A stretch of DNA of 64,000 nucleotides from NCBI GenBank assembly GCA_014925825.1, contig JACGCK010000161.1, forward strand, positions 38,654 through 102,653. Direction: 5' to 3'. Each line of letters starts with the position of its first letter. Positions within the stretch are counted from its first letter, which is position 1. The position numbers were made by a program, and so were the translations under genes. The stretch comes from Pholiota molesta. Taxonomy: Eukaryota > Basidiomycota > Agaricomycetes > Agaricales > Strophariaceae. Below the pieces are notes generated by a model. That model saw only the letters and a program-made list of their open reading frames with translations, was not told the DNA's origin and made no database searches. Positions 1 to 11,667 of the stretch are shown piece by piece.

Positions 1-19
1 CCTAAAAATGTATACTCGC

Positions 20-556
20 TAGGCCGTACTTATACACCCTCTCTTGGCCCGAGTGACACGGCAGTGTTCCAGAATTCTACCGATTAGCTTGAGCATGAGG
101 TTGTATAAATTTAACTACATATACTGCTCATTCAATGAGATTACAGAAAGAAGACCTGCGATGATCTTTTTGATTGATCCCAGAATGCCTCGTGGATTGG
201 TCAAATCCCCGAAGCAAGAAGGAGGTAATCATCTGGATAGTGATAGTGATATGTATGGTCAAGCTGGCTGTGGAAAAATTATCATGAGGAGCATAAAGAT
301 AGAATTCTCTGGGTGCATTATTTCTTCCCCCACATAGCCTTCTCGAGTCGCCATCATCACCTACCAGTTTATTCCTAAATCTGCCAATCTGATGTTGATG
401 ATCACCTCCTTGGACGTCGTCATTGGACAGGATCCAGCTATTTTTTCTGACTCAGTACAGCTCAGTACCCCTCGAGTCAGGCCCCAATTTTTGTGACGTT
501 TCGAGCTGCGAATAGCTTTTGCTGTCATAAGGAAAAGTTTGACAGGTACAGCCTCT
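20..556. repeat. Left arm of a diverged inverted repeat
   Basis: This stretch reads, as reverse complement, like 8715-9205. Matching blocks in the same order include the words around 'gctaatcggtaga', 'gagagggtgtata', 'gaggcattctgggatca', 'agcttgaccatacat' and 'tcaaacttttcc'. The arms differ by many substitutions and small indels, so the duplication is old. I see no convincing coding frame in either arm. Boundaries are approximate. Confidence 0.75.
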
Positions 557-653
557 ATATAGTAGGTAATATGGGTGGCCAGTCGAGTTTTGTTTTGTAG
601 GTTACAACGGTGTTCGCTCGTGGAAGTTGAGCCAACTTGCGATAACAGGTTCT

Positions 654-2479
654 CTACACCACTCTAAAATGGGGAAACGGATCGTTTTCGTCTGCGGGAA
701 TGAGCAATCCAACACCATCAGTCCGTCTAACTCCCATCACATCACCAGCAGCACCTCGTTCTATCTTTGCAGAGATATATGGAAGGTAGCAGTTGCCGAT
801 GCTTGTGACCGTTACGAGGCGTGTACATACCCGAGCCAGCGCCTCTGCGCTGGAAAGAAAATCCGAGAGCAGTCCTTCGTGCTCGTCCGGTAGTGTTTCA
901 TCGCCGTAAATTGGATCTGGCGAAAATCCGACATAATAGAACCTTTCCATATGCACGAGTTGTGATAATGTAGAGCTGAGAGTGTGCTATAGGAATAAAT
1001 TTTTAGCCAAGAGAGTAGTCTCCAATTACGCCACGTACCAATGATTCCGAAGACAATTGCATCCAATGCAGTCCTAATTCTTCCAGATTTGGTGCACCTC
1101 TAACAATGGAATGCATATATCCATCCATAAAGTCTCGCGGAACCTTTTCTTTAGTATTGGCATTCGCAATACAGAACTCGCCATCCAAGGTCTCGTACCA
1201 TGAAGCCCCTTCCAATTCGGGGTCTTCCAAATCGGGGTCGGCATAATGCTCCTGTCCAATTTGAAGAGCTTTCAGTCGAGGAAGCCCATTCGGGAGTACA
1301 GCACGGAGAAGATAAGGAACTTGTCCATTGCAGCTTTTAGTAAATGACAAGCTATCGAGTTGCGGAAGGATGGCGACCAAAGCGCGAATATCATCGAACT
1401 TGGCCTGGAAAAAATCTCAGGACAAAGATTTCAACTGCGACATTGAGAATTACTGACCTCTAAATGCTTCAGATTTGGCAAAAACCCTGCTTCTGTCTCA
1501 CTGGAAAACCAGTCGTGTAAGCAATTAGTGAGTGCTAAACTCTCGAGTTGGGGGTGACGTCTGAAGAAGCCCATTACTTTCGAAGTTCCGCTTTCAGATA
1601 CGAAAAATTGCAGGCTAAGGCGCTTCAAGTGGGGAAAGTCGAGAGCTAGAATATATTTTGCATCTTCATGATCATGTGGGCTTTCCAGTTTCAACGTATG
1701 CAATGATGATGTGAGGTGCGGAAGGTTTTTCAGTACCTTTAAGGTATCTTCATTTGACAAACCTTCCGAATTACCACTACATTCCAAGGACAAAGAGGAC
1801 AGTCCCTATGGAAATTGATTAGCACAATTATTCGAGAAAAAAACGTCTGCTTACTCACCAAGACAGAATTTATTTCGTCGATGACAGGTCCGGATAGCCA
1901 AGGGTCTTCTTCACAGTGTCCCACATTGCGCAAAGCCAAGGTCCGCAGACGGGGACATTGCGTGCGCAGACCACGCCAAAAGTCGACCAGTAAGCGTCCA
2001 TGGGACATGATCAGGTTGTCGTCCTCATCGAAATGCCAACCTTGGAGCAGGTAAATACCCAACGCAGACAAGCGAGGCACCAGCTGTTTCGTCAGCAGCA
2101 TCTGGAGGCCAACGAGGGCATCAAAAGGCTTCTCCCCGCGCCGAGCTTCGATGGATAACTCAGACATGACATAGAGCTCAGTGACGGCCAATCCGAGGTG
2201 TGGCTCGTCCAGTATCTTTTGGAAGACGCTAATGGTATCGTTTTCATTTCGGAGAATTAGACGCGAGAACAGGAGGGGGCGGACAATATCATAAAAGCGG
2301 CGATTTCCTAGGGCCAAAGAGCGCAATGTAGACGGAGCGGAGCGTAAAGGAACGAAGGATGCTATGATAGGGAAGAGTTCTGGGGGAATCGAAGTAATGG
2401 ATGGAATCAGTGTACCATGAAGCATGTACATGCTTGATGGCGCTGAGGTCACAGGAGTCGCAGAAGTTGGGAGTAGCAC
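654..2479 (-). CDS. F-box / leucine-rich-repeat-like protein, four exons
   Basis: Four exons (2479-1859, 1805-1458, 1404-1039, 986-654) join in phase to 555 aa, with donors gtgagt, gtcagt and gtacgt and acceptors ccatag, ttccag and cctatag. The N-terminus has an F-box-like segment (SIPPELFPIIASFVPL followed by TLRSLALGNRRFYDIVRP). The rest contains repeated leucine-rich stretches such as LRTLALRNVG and LKRLSLQFF. The tail, with SIGNCYLPYI and a DENDPFP motif, is typical of Agaricomycete F-box proteins. F-box proteins of this kind usually recruit substrates to SCF ubiquitin ligases; the substrate cannot be inferred. The predicted start is the first methionine of the open frame. The 77-aa frame overlapping the 5' end is a shadow. 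Confidence 0.75.
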
Positions 2480-2771
2480 TGATGAACGTGAACAAGGAAG
2501 GTTCGGGCAGCAGACACTTCACGGAATGCCTTAGGGCCGGTTGATCAACATGTCGGTGGACAATCTATTTTACTCACTGGCAGTTAGTGTAATTCATTCA
2601 ACTTGAGACTGACAAACGGTCCTAGCCACGGTATGGCACAAACTACTTGGGGGGTAATTTTCGCCTTGCGAAGCAATGGAGCCCCCCACGTCCGAAATTC
2701 ATCTTCAAAAAATGTTCTGTGCGATATTGTTCATGTCAAGTTCATGTTATCTCACGTCGCCGAGTTGGAGA

Positions 2772-2985
2772 GCCCTGCGCAGAAGTGTCGGGTCAGACGC
2801 ATGTTGGACGCATGAGTTTAGGCACCGCAAGCCCCAAACAGTACAGAGTCCAGACAGACAAAATGGACCGCCAATAGCATGATTGGTCCGCCCTCTCGCC
2901 GCCTCTTCGTGCTGACTCGTTCACTGACTAGCGTGCCGCGGCATGCTTAGGGTTGGTTATCTACAGCGGGCGCGGGCGCATACCA
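2772..2985 (+). pseudogene. Truncated copy of the 5' end of the NAD-carrier gene
   Basis: The sequence matches the reverse complement of about 7700-7910, the first exon, first intron and start of exon 2 of the carrier gene at 6484-7868. Shared words include 'gacagacaaaatggaccgcc' and 'ctctcgccgcctcttcgt'. The copy has indels between the start region and the exon end, which shift the frame into an early stop. The donor context is altered (gtacgc to gtccgc). Homology stops a few codons into exon 2. It is a dead fragment, inverted relative to its source. Confidence 0.8.
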
Positions 2986-3421
2986 GCCTTGCTTCCTTTT
3001 AGTTCTTTTCCGTTCCCGAGTAAAGCATAGAATCCTTGAGAGTGACCTGTTTCATACAACTGAAAATAACTTATTATTATTAGCAAGTGCTCGCTGTCTT
3101 TCTGAGTGCAGGCTTGTTGGAGTTTGGACTAATTTTAGTCAACCAACCTCTTTATTCTACAAACCAACCGCTTTACTCTACAACACACTACTCGGTCAAT
3201 CTTACACTTCCTGTACGATCATGCACGCCCATGCACAGTGGACACGCCAACATGTGTTGATATGCCTGCTGGGTGCATTTCCGATCGTCAGTGAGAGATT
3301 TGAGAAGTGGTGACAAACAACATATTAATAACATATATTCACACCAAGTACTCAATTTACTGCAATTTTGACAGCGGGTGAACATTCTAGGGTTCAGATG
3401 TTCAGTTCCAGCATTAATGCC

Positions 3422-3750
3422 TTTGATTATGAGCGCCTAACGATAAAATTTGACACACGTTCAATATATGTGCTACACATCATGGCGTCTTCTATCTACT
3501 GAATATGTGCTAGTCTCCTTGATATCGAGTGAACGTTTCTAATTTCCAGCCTTTAAATTGACATGTGTAGAACATTTATTCTGAACCGAATTTGATCATG
3601 AGCGCCTAATGATAAAATTTAGCACGCGGTCAATATACTACTTCTCATGGCGTCTTCTACCTACTGAATTAGTGATAGTCTCATTAATATCGAGTGAACA
3701 TTTCTAACTTCAAGCCTTGACATATGTAGAACATTTAATGTACCCGCAAT
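3422..3750. repeat. Direct tandem duplication, two units of about 165 bp
   Basis: Unit 1 (3422-3590) and unit 2 (3591-3750) share 'gagcgcctaa', 'catggcgtcttct', 'atcgagtgaac' and 'gtagaacattta' in order. There are scattered substitutions and a few small deletions. It lies in AT-rich sequence upstream of the membrane-protein gene at 3790, so it could form part of that gene's promoter. No coding capacity is seen. Confidence 0.8.
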
Positions 3751-3789
3751 TGCATCTCTTTACCGGTTCCGTGTTTATTTCTTCTGACT

Positions 3790-5491
3790 GTGAGTGTAGA
3801 TTCGAAACATCAAGATCAAACACATGTTCAACATCCACTGCTACGACCAGTACTTATTAAGCGCATTTCTTCTATAGTACTCGCTAACTCGACTTCGGTG
3901 TATCGACCTCAATTGAACATGCTCATCATCCTACTTTTCTTTGCGTTAATCCGCACTCTACGCGGGTTCCCTCTAGCCTCGTCGGTAGAAGGCTCCGACA
4001 CGTACCTCACTCTCGATCCCCGCGACAGCCAAACCCACTTTGGACAGCGCAGGGTGAACGACATCGTCATTAGCTGCGCCGTCACTATCTTTGCGTGTAC
4101 TTGGTCAGCTATCCACCCAAATATCCCTGCGGTGACGGACAGTCCGTGGAAACGTTTGAAGCGCCAAATCACAACAACCATATATGCATTCTTGGTGCCC
4201 GAGCTCGTAACCATTTGGGCAGTGAGGCAGCGTCTGGGTGCAGCATCCATTAGAGACAACTATAACGCGGGTGCGTGAGTTGTTTTCATGGTACGAAAGG
4301 ATGAATTTCTTATGGTTATATTTCATTAGCCATCTACGGTTGGGAACCGGGTCCGAAGCAAAGTGTCCTTCAGGCCATCAGGGGATGGTTTAAAGACATT
4401 CTTAATACCGTCCGCGGGCTCTTTCAGGTAATCGATGCATCAACGAGCTCACATAAATATCAGTCTGACACCCGGGAATTGACTTTCAGGACTCAGAGCC
4501 AGATACTCAATGGTCTCTGACGCATGGATTCTTTCTTCAAATGGGGGGCTTCATGTTGCGGGGTGAGGATGGAGTAGTACCGCCTCTGATACTACGTGGC
4601 GACCATGAAAACCGATATAGAGTAGGAGAAAAAACTACGAGTATGATATGGAACATTCGATCTGGCGTCATCGATCCACCACAAATCACAACGGAAGCCA
4701 TCAAAGACCGGAGCAAGGGGAACGCCATTTCGAAGGCATTCATCGTGTTACAAACAATCTGGTTCATCGTACAGTGCGTCGCACGATGGTCTGCCCATTT
4801 GCCAGTCACGGAACTCGAGGTCATCACCCTCGGATTTGCCATGCTCAACGGTATTACCTATGCGCTTTGGTGGGACAAGCCGCAAAACGTCCAACAACCA
4901 GTGTTTCTCGAGAGGAAAATCGACTCCATTCAATTTGATTATAAAAACGATCGCAATATCATTGCCGTACGACGGCCCGTCAGCTCACTGTCAATGGAAC
5001 ACCGATTCCTTCCATCCTTAAGAGACGTGTCATTACTCGCCCCGCTGGAGAGGATGTACGCTGACTCCGATGAACACTGGGGAGATATGCGGGTAGGAAC
5101 TTATTACGCAGCCTTCCACACGCACCAGAGCAACATAGTTGAGCTGGTTGCCACTGTAATTGGAATATCCTTCGGAGCCGTGCACCTGATCCCCACCTGG
5201 TTTCTTGAATTTTCGTCAAGTCAAGAAATGTGGCTTTGGCGGGCTTCTGCGATTTTTCTCACCCTGGAACCAATATTTATTGGTCTCTGGACCTTTCCAG
5301 CATTATCCTCACTAATGTACCGTCTCACGTCTTTTCTGGAAGAATTCTTCCTTATTATCACGGTAATTGGCATCCCGCTCTATTTTATATCACGCAGCGT
5401 GCTCTTTACTCTCTCCATCACTTCCCTCCGTTCACTGCATCCTGCCGCCCTCCAAACCATAGCGTGGACTACATTCATTCCCCACTTATAA
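3790..5491 (+). CDS. Polytopic membrane protein of unknown function, three exons
   Basis: Exons 3790-4270, 4330-4427 and 4490-5491 join in phase to 526 aa (donors gtgcgt and gtaatc; acceptors cattag and tttcag). A hydrophobic segment near residue 45 is followed by ISCAVTIFACTWSAIHPNIP, then by LTHGFFLQMGGFMLRG, a signature I associate with a large uncharacterised family in Agaricomycetes. Four or more further hydrophobic stretches occur in the C-terminal third, for example around GISFGAVHLIPTWF and EEFFLIITVIGIPLYFI. An alternative start at 3919 would begin just before the first hydrophobic segment. Cellular location is inferred as an internal or plasma membrane. No enzymatic motif was recognised. 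Confidence 0.75.
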
Positions 5492-6483
5492 ACACCCTCA
5501 TCTACATATGCAGAGTTTCTTTCGTATTGATTATCCCTGACAATACTTATTAGTTACTGCGATGCCTGCGCCGCTCGCTTTTTGCATAACGCGTGGCATG
5601 TCTGCATCGCCATGCATCTTTTGCATGTCCGGCACGCTTGCGCAGGACGATTCTTTTTCGCAATTAGTTTCTTTTCTTTTCTGAGGAACATCGCGAATTC
5701 GTGGCAAATAGAAGACACATCCTCAAGGCCTCAAGCTTCGAATGCATTGTACGTCTGGTGACCAACAAACGAGCGCAGTCGGAGCATGGCGTCTACACTA
5801 ATAGCCGGCCTCTCTATGAACAAAGTTCGATACGGCAGATTCATCTCTATTCATATTCGTAGACAGGTCGAACGACGGCCTACATGGCGTCCTAGATCGA
5901 AGAAAGCACGCTTCAGCGCAAGGACTGTGAGTCTGTGTGGGACTTGACAGCGGTTGTCTGCTGCGCCACCCCAAGACACACCGACACACCGGATCGTGAA
6001 TGAAAAAAAAGGGTGGAAATTGGCGTGAGCATGTAAGTATTAATGTACACGGGGGCGCCGAATCTAGGCAGGTAAGATAGATATATAACAAAAACAAGGT
6101 GATCAGTACGTCGTCCACCCGCCTCGTCTCGGCGGTGGGCGAAAGGGGTTTAGCAGGCGGAGGCACACGTATCTATGTACGTGCGCGTGCAGATGCACGT
6201 AGTCGGGGGCGGGGGCGTTGCTCGCCGACGTGTGCTGGGCCGGCGAGGCGCGGGTGTTTCGTGTAGAGCGGCCGCGTCGCGACGGTGGGTGGGTGTGGAT
6301 GTGCGGTCGCGGATAAGTGGGTTTCCTCCCGCGTGCGTGGAGTAGATGGAGAGTGTTTAGTGCCCTAGGAACGCGGTCGGTGGAGGGCAGTCGAGGGCGA
6401 CGGTGGTGGTATGATACATGTACCATGATATGACATGGAAGAGGGCCGGATATTGTGATGGACGTGTATAATTACCACGAGGG
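5492..6483. other. Intergenic region, no gene seen
   Basis: Between the 3' ends of the convergent membrane-protein and carrier genes. Short open frames on the minus strand (5798-6426) lie in a CG-rich, Arg/His-biased stretch with no recognisable motif and are probably spurious. The segment presumably holds both 3' untranslated regions. Confidence 0.5.
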
Positions 6484-7868
6484 TCATGACGGAGTCCGCG
6501 CATTGAGATGTCTCATAAGGAGTTCATATCTACACTCCACAGCGTCAGCGAGAGGAGAATCGTAAAATAACATGGGCACTCACGTCAGCATGGTCACCGC
6601 GCTATTAGGCACGGTGCGGAGCAGATTAATCGAGAGCCCTCTATACAACGCCGTCCATCCCTCCTTCGCGACCAGCTTCTGGGTAGTGTATATGATGCCG
6701 CCGCGCGGGTGGCGCTTGACCATGCCGTCGGATGATAAGTCATCTGCGAGTGGTCTTCGTTGGGTTTGTAAGCGTGTTCGGATGACCTCGTGAGGGTATG
6801 TCGCCACCGAGGCGGTCATCTTGGATATGGCGGAGCAGAGAAGGATTGTCCTGCCTGTAAGAGGTTGATCGGAATCGCGTTCTGGAAGAGCAGTATGTCG
6901 TTAGTATGAAAAGGGATTGTAGAAGACATGATGGCAGAATACTAACGGAACCAGATCTTGAGTTGTTCGTAAAGTGGGAATTGTACTGCAACGTGCAGGA
7001 TGCCCAGCAGACTCGGGAGAAGTCCGCGGTAGAAAGCTCGTGCGCCCTCTGTTTTCCAGATAGTAACTGCAGCATCTAAGGTGTGTCGATAGCGAACCTC
7101 GTCCTTTTGTTGCGTCTGCATGGACATTTATAAGCATCGATGACACCACCCTATAGCAAATGACGCACCATAAACCGAGTTTTGATCACCCAGAGCGGGT
7201 TGGTGCATATCGTGCTCGCCGCGCCAGCGGTCATGGCAGATAGAATATGCAGGGACCACGGGTGTTCGCGGGCCACAGGCTGATAGCCCTTGACCTGAGC
7301 TGCGGGGTACAGGCGCTCATTGGGCTTGGGGTTGGGGTATCCGAGCGGAACTTCGCCGAACGCGGTCTTAATACCATCATATATTGCAAAATAGATAGCC
7401 CAGGTTGGGAGGTAGCCTAGGATGGTGGGACCGAGGCCGCGATAAAGGCCGCGAAAGCCGTTGTGCTGCAAGATATCCTTGACTGTGCCTAGAGATCGAG
7501 GGTCATCGAAGACGGAGGTGTTCGGAACAGGCGGAATAGGAAGGAAACGGGGAAACGAATATTAGCACGATCGAGAATGGAGAGCCTGAAGGCAGGGAAG
7601 AGCGCACCGAGAACACCCAGGTATCCCTGCTGTCCCACCACCGCCCGTTGTGCCTGCAGTTTCGTTTTGACGACATCCAAAGGACACGTCGCGATGCTCG
7701 CCACCAGCCCCCCGCCCGCGCCCGCTGTAGATAACCCAATGCATGCCGCGATACGCTGGTCAGTGACTGAGTCAGAACGAAGAGGCGGCGAGAGGGCGTA
7801 CCAATCATGCTATTGGCGGTCCATTTTGTCTGTCTGTTCTTTATGGGGCGTGCAGCGTCTGAACCCAT
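6484..7868 (-). CDS. Mitochondrial NAD+-type carrier (SLC25 family), six exons
   Basis: Six exons (7868-7802, 7724-7608, 7488-7169, 7115-6947, 6881-6584, 6529-6484) total 1017 bases and give a 338-aa protein in phase. All three mitochondrial-carrier signatures are present: CPLDVVKTKLQAQ, TNPLWVIKTRF and TYPHEVIRTRLQTQ. Each is followed by a GLYRGL- or FYRGL-type helix. The words GYLPTWAIYFAIYDG, LLGILHVAVQFPLYEQL and YPHE resemble the yeast NAD+ transporters Ndt1/Ndt2 more than other SLC25 members. The role is inferred as import of NAD+ (or a related nucleotide) across the inner mitochondrial membrane. The start gives a short hydrophilic N-terminus before helix 1 (WTANSMIAGAGGG). A broken copy of its 5' end lies at 2772-2985. 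Confidence 0.9.
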
Positions 7869-8714
7869 ACGTTTGACCCGACGCCTCTGCGCAGGGCTCT
7901 GGGATGGGGCGGCTGCTGCTGGCGGGAGAGAGGGCGTCGGTCGTCGTTCGTGATCAAAAACTTATCTTCACTTTCCACTTTCCGTTCCGGCTTCTGCCGG
8001 CCCTTATCAACTGGTGGCGCTACGCTTGGATCCACCGCCTAATCCACCACCGACTCCGTTATTAAGTAGAGTTATTATATGCAAATTAGACTGAAATGCG
8101 CACGCCTTTGAATAACAGTTATACGCCATCATTCTCACCAATCTTACCAACTGCTCTAAAGCAGCAAGTACGGACCAAGTGTTTAAACAACGGGATTAAC
8201 TTGAAATGATGTCGTCCTTCACGCGGGAGAACCTGTAGCTTACACAATACGTTGGGTAAAATAACAATCAAGCTACTTTTACTAAAAAAGCCTCAATTCA
8301 GCTCTAATCTCCTTGATCCTTCGGAGGCAATCGAAGCCGTTTCCAGGTGAGTGGCGTGCGCGATCCTGCCCTGTGATCAGCAGCGGGATCTGCAAAAAAG
8401 ATACATGAGGATTAGCGAGGTAATGTGTCCACAGCCATTGTAATTAATGGTTGATAATGGCACAAATTTGTTGCACTGTTATAGGCCATTTCTCAAAGAT
8501 GAACTTGGCATTGAATATTGAATATTGAAACTAATAAAATCACATGTGTTAAAATAAGCGCCGGAAGTGAAAAGCAAAGCGATGAATTCGCGTTTGACCT
8601 CGGTGAGCTCATGACCCATGCACGCTACCCAATAATCCTCCTGACGCCTATCAATGTATCTTGAAGTCAAAAGCTTGAGACCTTTATCGATCAAATACCA
8701 TATGTACTAGGCTG
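7869..8714. other. Intergenic region upstream of the carrier gene
   Basis: Contains the carrier gene's promoter side. No gene was recognised. The open frame running from 8035 back to 7841 overlaps the carrier start and lacks motifs. Confidence 0.4.
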
Positions 8715-9205
8715 TCCTGTCAAACTTTTCCATCTAACAACAAAGCTATTCACAGCTCGAAACGTCGGGGCCTGCCTCGAGAAGGTGCTGACTCAGGAAA
8801 GGATAGCTAGATCCTGTCCAATGATGAAACGGAGGTGTTCATCAATATCAAGAATAAACTGTGAGATTTGGAAGGACAAATCGAGGAGGCTATTTGGGGG
8901 AAGAATGATGCACCGAGGAAATTTTACCTCGACATACGTTCCTCGGCGGTGTTTTGGGCGATGACAACTGTTCCAGAGATAGCTTGACCATACATCCAGA
9001 TGACGATTACCTGCGTCTTCCTTCCCATTCCATGAGGCATTCTGGGATCACTCATCACAGGTCTTCTTTTTTATAACCGTTTGAATGAGCGTATTAGTAT
9101 TCAATACAGTATAGTTAAGTTTGTACATCCTCGTTCTCAAGCTAATCGGTAGAACAACACTACCGTGCCGCTCGGGCTAAGAGAGGGTGTATAATTGTTA
9201 TATGA
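8715..9205. repeat. Right arm of the diverged inverted repeat
   Basis: Reverse-complement partner of 20-556; the same blocks occur in mirrored order ('tcaaacttttcc', 'cctgtccaatga', 'agcttgaccatacatc', 'gaggcattctgggatca', 'gctaatcggtagaa', 'gagagggtgtata'). Together the arms bracket about 8 kb containing three genes. Non-coding as far as I can see. Confidence 0.75.
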
Positions 9206-10011
9206 AGTTGAGAGCAGTAGATCTACGCCCTAGCGGGTGTACATATCATATAGAATCACCGCTGGGTCCACTTTGATTCTTTAGGTACATGTACTCCCGG
9301 GACCACTGGACGATAATGATCTATGATTGGATGAGCTTTTCCGCAACGTTCGTTCGTGCGCCTGGGGCGGTGCGCAATGTAGGAAATATATATAACCCTT
9401 CGAAATCTGAGCACGCAGTGCTACGTCTTCTCCGACCGTATTTATAACCGTTCACTCTGCGGCAAAGAGCGATGTGCCTACACCTGCCTGGTAAGTATAC
9501 TAGCATCACTTACATTTCGCGAATCTGCCTACCTTCCTACCCTGAACAACCAAAATATAGGCTTGAGTAAATATTCTAGTTGCATTTTAGACATGAAAAG
9601 ATCAGCGTACTTTAAATTGCAGTGTATTGATCTAAAATTGTATGTCGTTCAGCACTTTAAATCCACCAGCTATTCTGAGCCCAATACAATACGATATGAA
9701 TACCAGCAACTTCTAATGGTGAGCAGCCGTTCTGAGCGGCCTCATTTACACTATCTGGAAGCGGGTGACCGCAGACCCATATCAGTACTCTCATCGGCGA
9801 TATGTCATTTACACGATCCCGAATCAGGTGGACTGATGAGCAGTATAATTATCCAAGAGGTGGTATAACAGTCGACTGGATTAAGACGTCCGAGTCAGTC
9901 ATCGTCAAATTTTAGACTTCAGGCAGCTGCAAGCCCCGATTGTCTCTACGAAAGACCAAAGTAGATCCATCCTCTCATACCTTCAGCTAATTTTCCCAAT
10001 TTCCTGTCGGC
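9206..10011. other. Intergenic region, no gene seen
   Basis: AT-rich sequence upstream of the DUF6534 gene. It contains only short frames with no motifs. It should include that gene's promoter, but I cannot point to a clear core element. Confidence 0.4.
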
Positions 10012-11415
10012 ATGGATGCAGGCGAGGCTGAGATTATCAACTCATTGCAAGTAAGATAACTAGATGGTGAATTTCACACACTGATCGACATTTGCAGGGC
10101 CGGTACACTGGTAAGACTACCGAATATACGCTCAAGAGCCGCCCCTAAAATGATAAATCATCGCAATAGCTAATATCCACTATCATTAATTGGGGCTTGT
10201 TTGGAGTTCTATCCGTCCAAGTGTGTGAGTAACTGGTGATCCGTACCTGCAAAGGCGCTTGCTGAATTGATGGATCCGTTCCCAAGTTTTATTCTCTCAA
10301 GCATTTCCGAATGATAGGCCAATATTCAAGGCCATGGTATATGGGACCTATCTTTTAGAAACGGCGCAAACCATCACGTTGACTGTATCCGCGTGGGCAA
10401 CAATCGTACAAGGTTTCGGAAAGCCCAATGCCAGTGTGTCCACATTCACAGCAATAACGACGTCCGTATCTCTTCTTGAAGCAATTAGTACGTGGAAGCT
10501 TGGCTCATTAAACATGATGATAAATGACGAGTACAACATAGCCGCAATGGTGGCTCAAACATTTTATGCCTACCGCATTATGATCATCTCTGAAAATAAA
10601 ATCATACCATCGTTTATTATGCTGGTGAGCGCTACTCAATTATATCTATAACCCACACCTAACCTATTTTTGCAGATGTCTCTCACTTCGTTCATGGCAC
10701 AGGTGGTAGTTAGCGTAATTATCGGACAGGCAAAAAATTTCGAAATTATTCAGCTGCATACGTTGAAGACGTCTGATTTCATCGGTGTACGATCCTTCTA
10801 CTTTATAATACTCAATGCTCATGTTCCCCCAGATATGGATAGGAACAGGTTGTGCTTGCGACATCGCAATTGCAGCTTGTATGTGTTTCTATGTGCGTAG
10901 GATGTCCATATCCTCCACTGAAATTCGGCGCTAATTTCGACTCTCATCTAGTTAAATCGAAGAATCCGCGATGGAATCTTCCCAAAAACTCAGGCTTTAG
11001 TAACCAGGGTGATGCGCATGACAATTGAAACGGGAGCACTGACAGGCAAGGGTCCCTTCTTTTATACTCATACCCCAATGCTGATACAATAATGCCTCCT
11101 GCAGCTTCAGTCTCCGTCGTGTTACTGGCTTTGTTTTACGCCCCAGCTTTCAAGGGCTTGATATATTACTCAGTTCCCATATCCACACTCGCCAAACTAT
11201 ATTCGAATGCGATGCTAGCCCTGCTGAATAGCAGGATAAAGCTTGGGATCATCTCGGAATCGACGACCTGGCAAGATAATGCGTTTTCTCACATCCCGTT
11301 ATCACAACCTCGACAGACCGGTGAGATCGAGATAAAGTTCGCTGCAGTCGATACCATCAAAAATGAAACAGGCGTTGTATCAAGGGATGGAGCAATTGCT
11401 ATCGACGAGGCATAG
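10012..11415 (+). CDS. DUF6534-type seven-helix membrane protein, about seven exons
   Basis: Exons well supported by phase and splice sites are 10287-10624, 10676 to about 10787, 10833-10892, 10952-11045 and 11105-11415. The first coding part (10012-10050 plus a segment near 10170-10224) is less certain, because the 13-base candidate exon at 10098-10110 does not keep phase. The translation shows the family layout: a helix ending GLFGVLSVQV, then FPNDRPIFKAM, repeated hydrophobic helices, a segment WIGTGCACDIAIAACM, and a final helix pair ending KLYSNAMLALLNSR. The last intron appears to use a GC donor (gcaagg). DUF6534 proteins are abundant in Agaricomycetes and of unknown function; a plasma-membrane sensor role is only a guess. 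Confidence 0.75.
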
Positions 11416-11667
11416 GTGCTCTGGAAATGGAACAAGTACTCTATTCACTGAATCTAGCTCTAGGAGATTCCCTTTCCCTTTCGCCGCAGCTGCGAGGGAA
11501 TATCTCATGTGGAGTGTACTGTATAAACTCGTAATTGCCCCCATAATATTAATTCAGAAATATTTACCCCCTGTGCAATCCCATAGCTCGATCAATGTCA
11601 AGACCTCATCGACATCTTTATGATCTACACTTGCTATTACATTCAAGATTTGAAACATATTTTTGTA

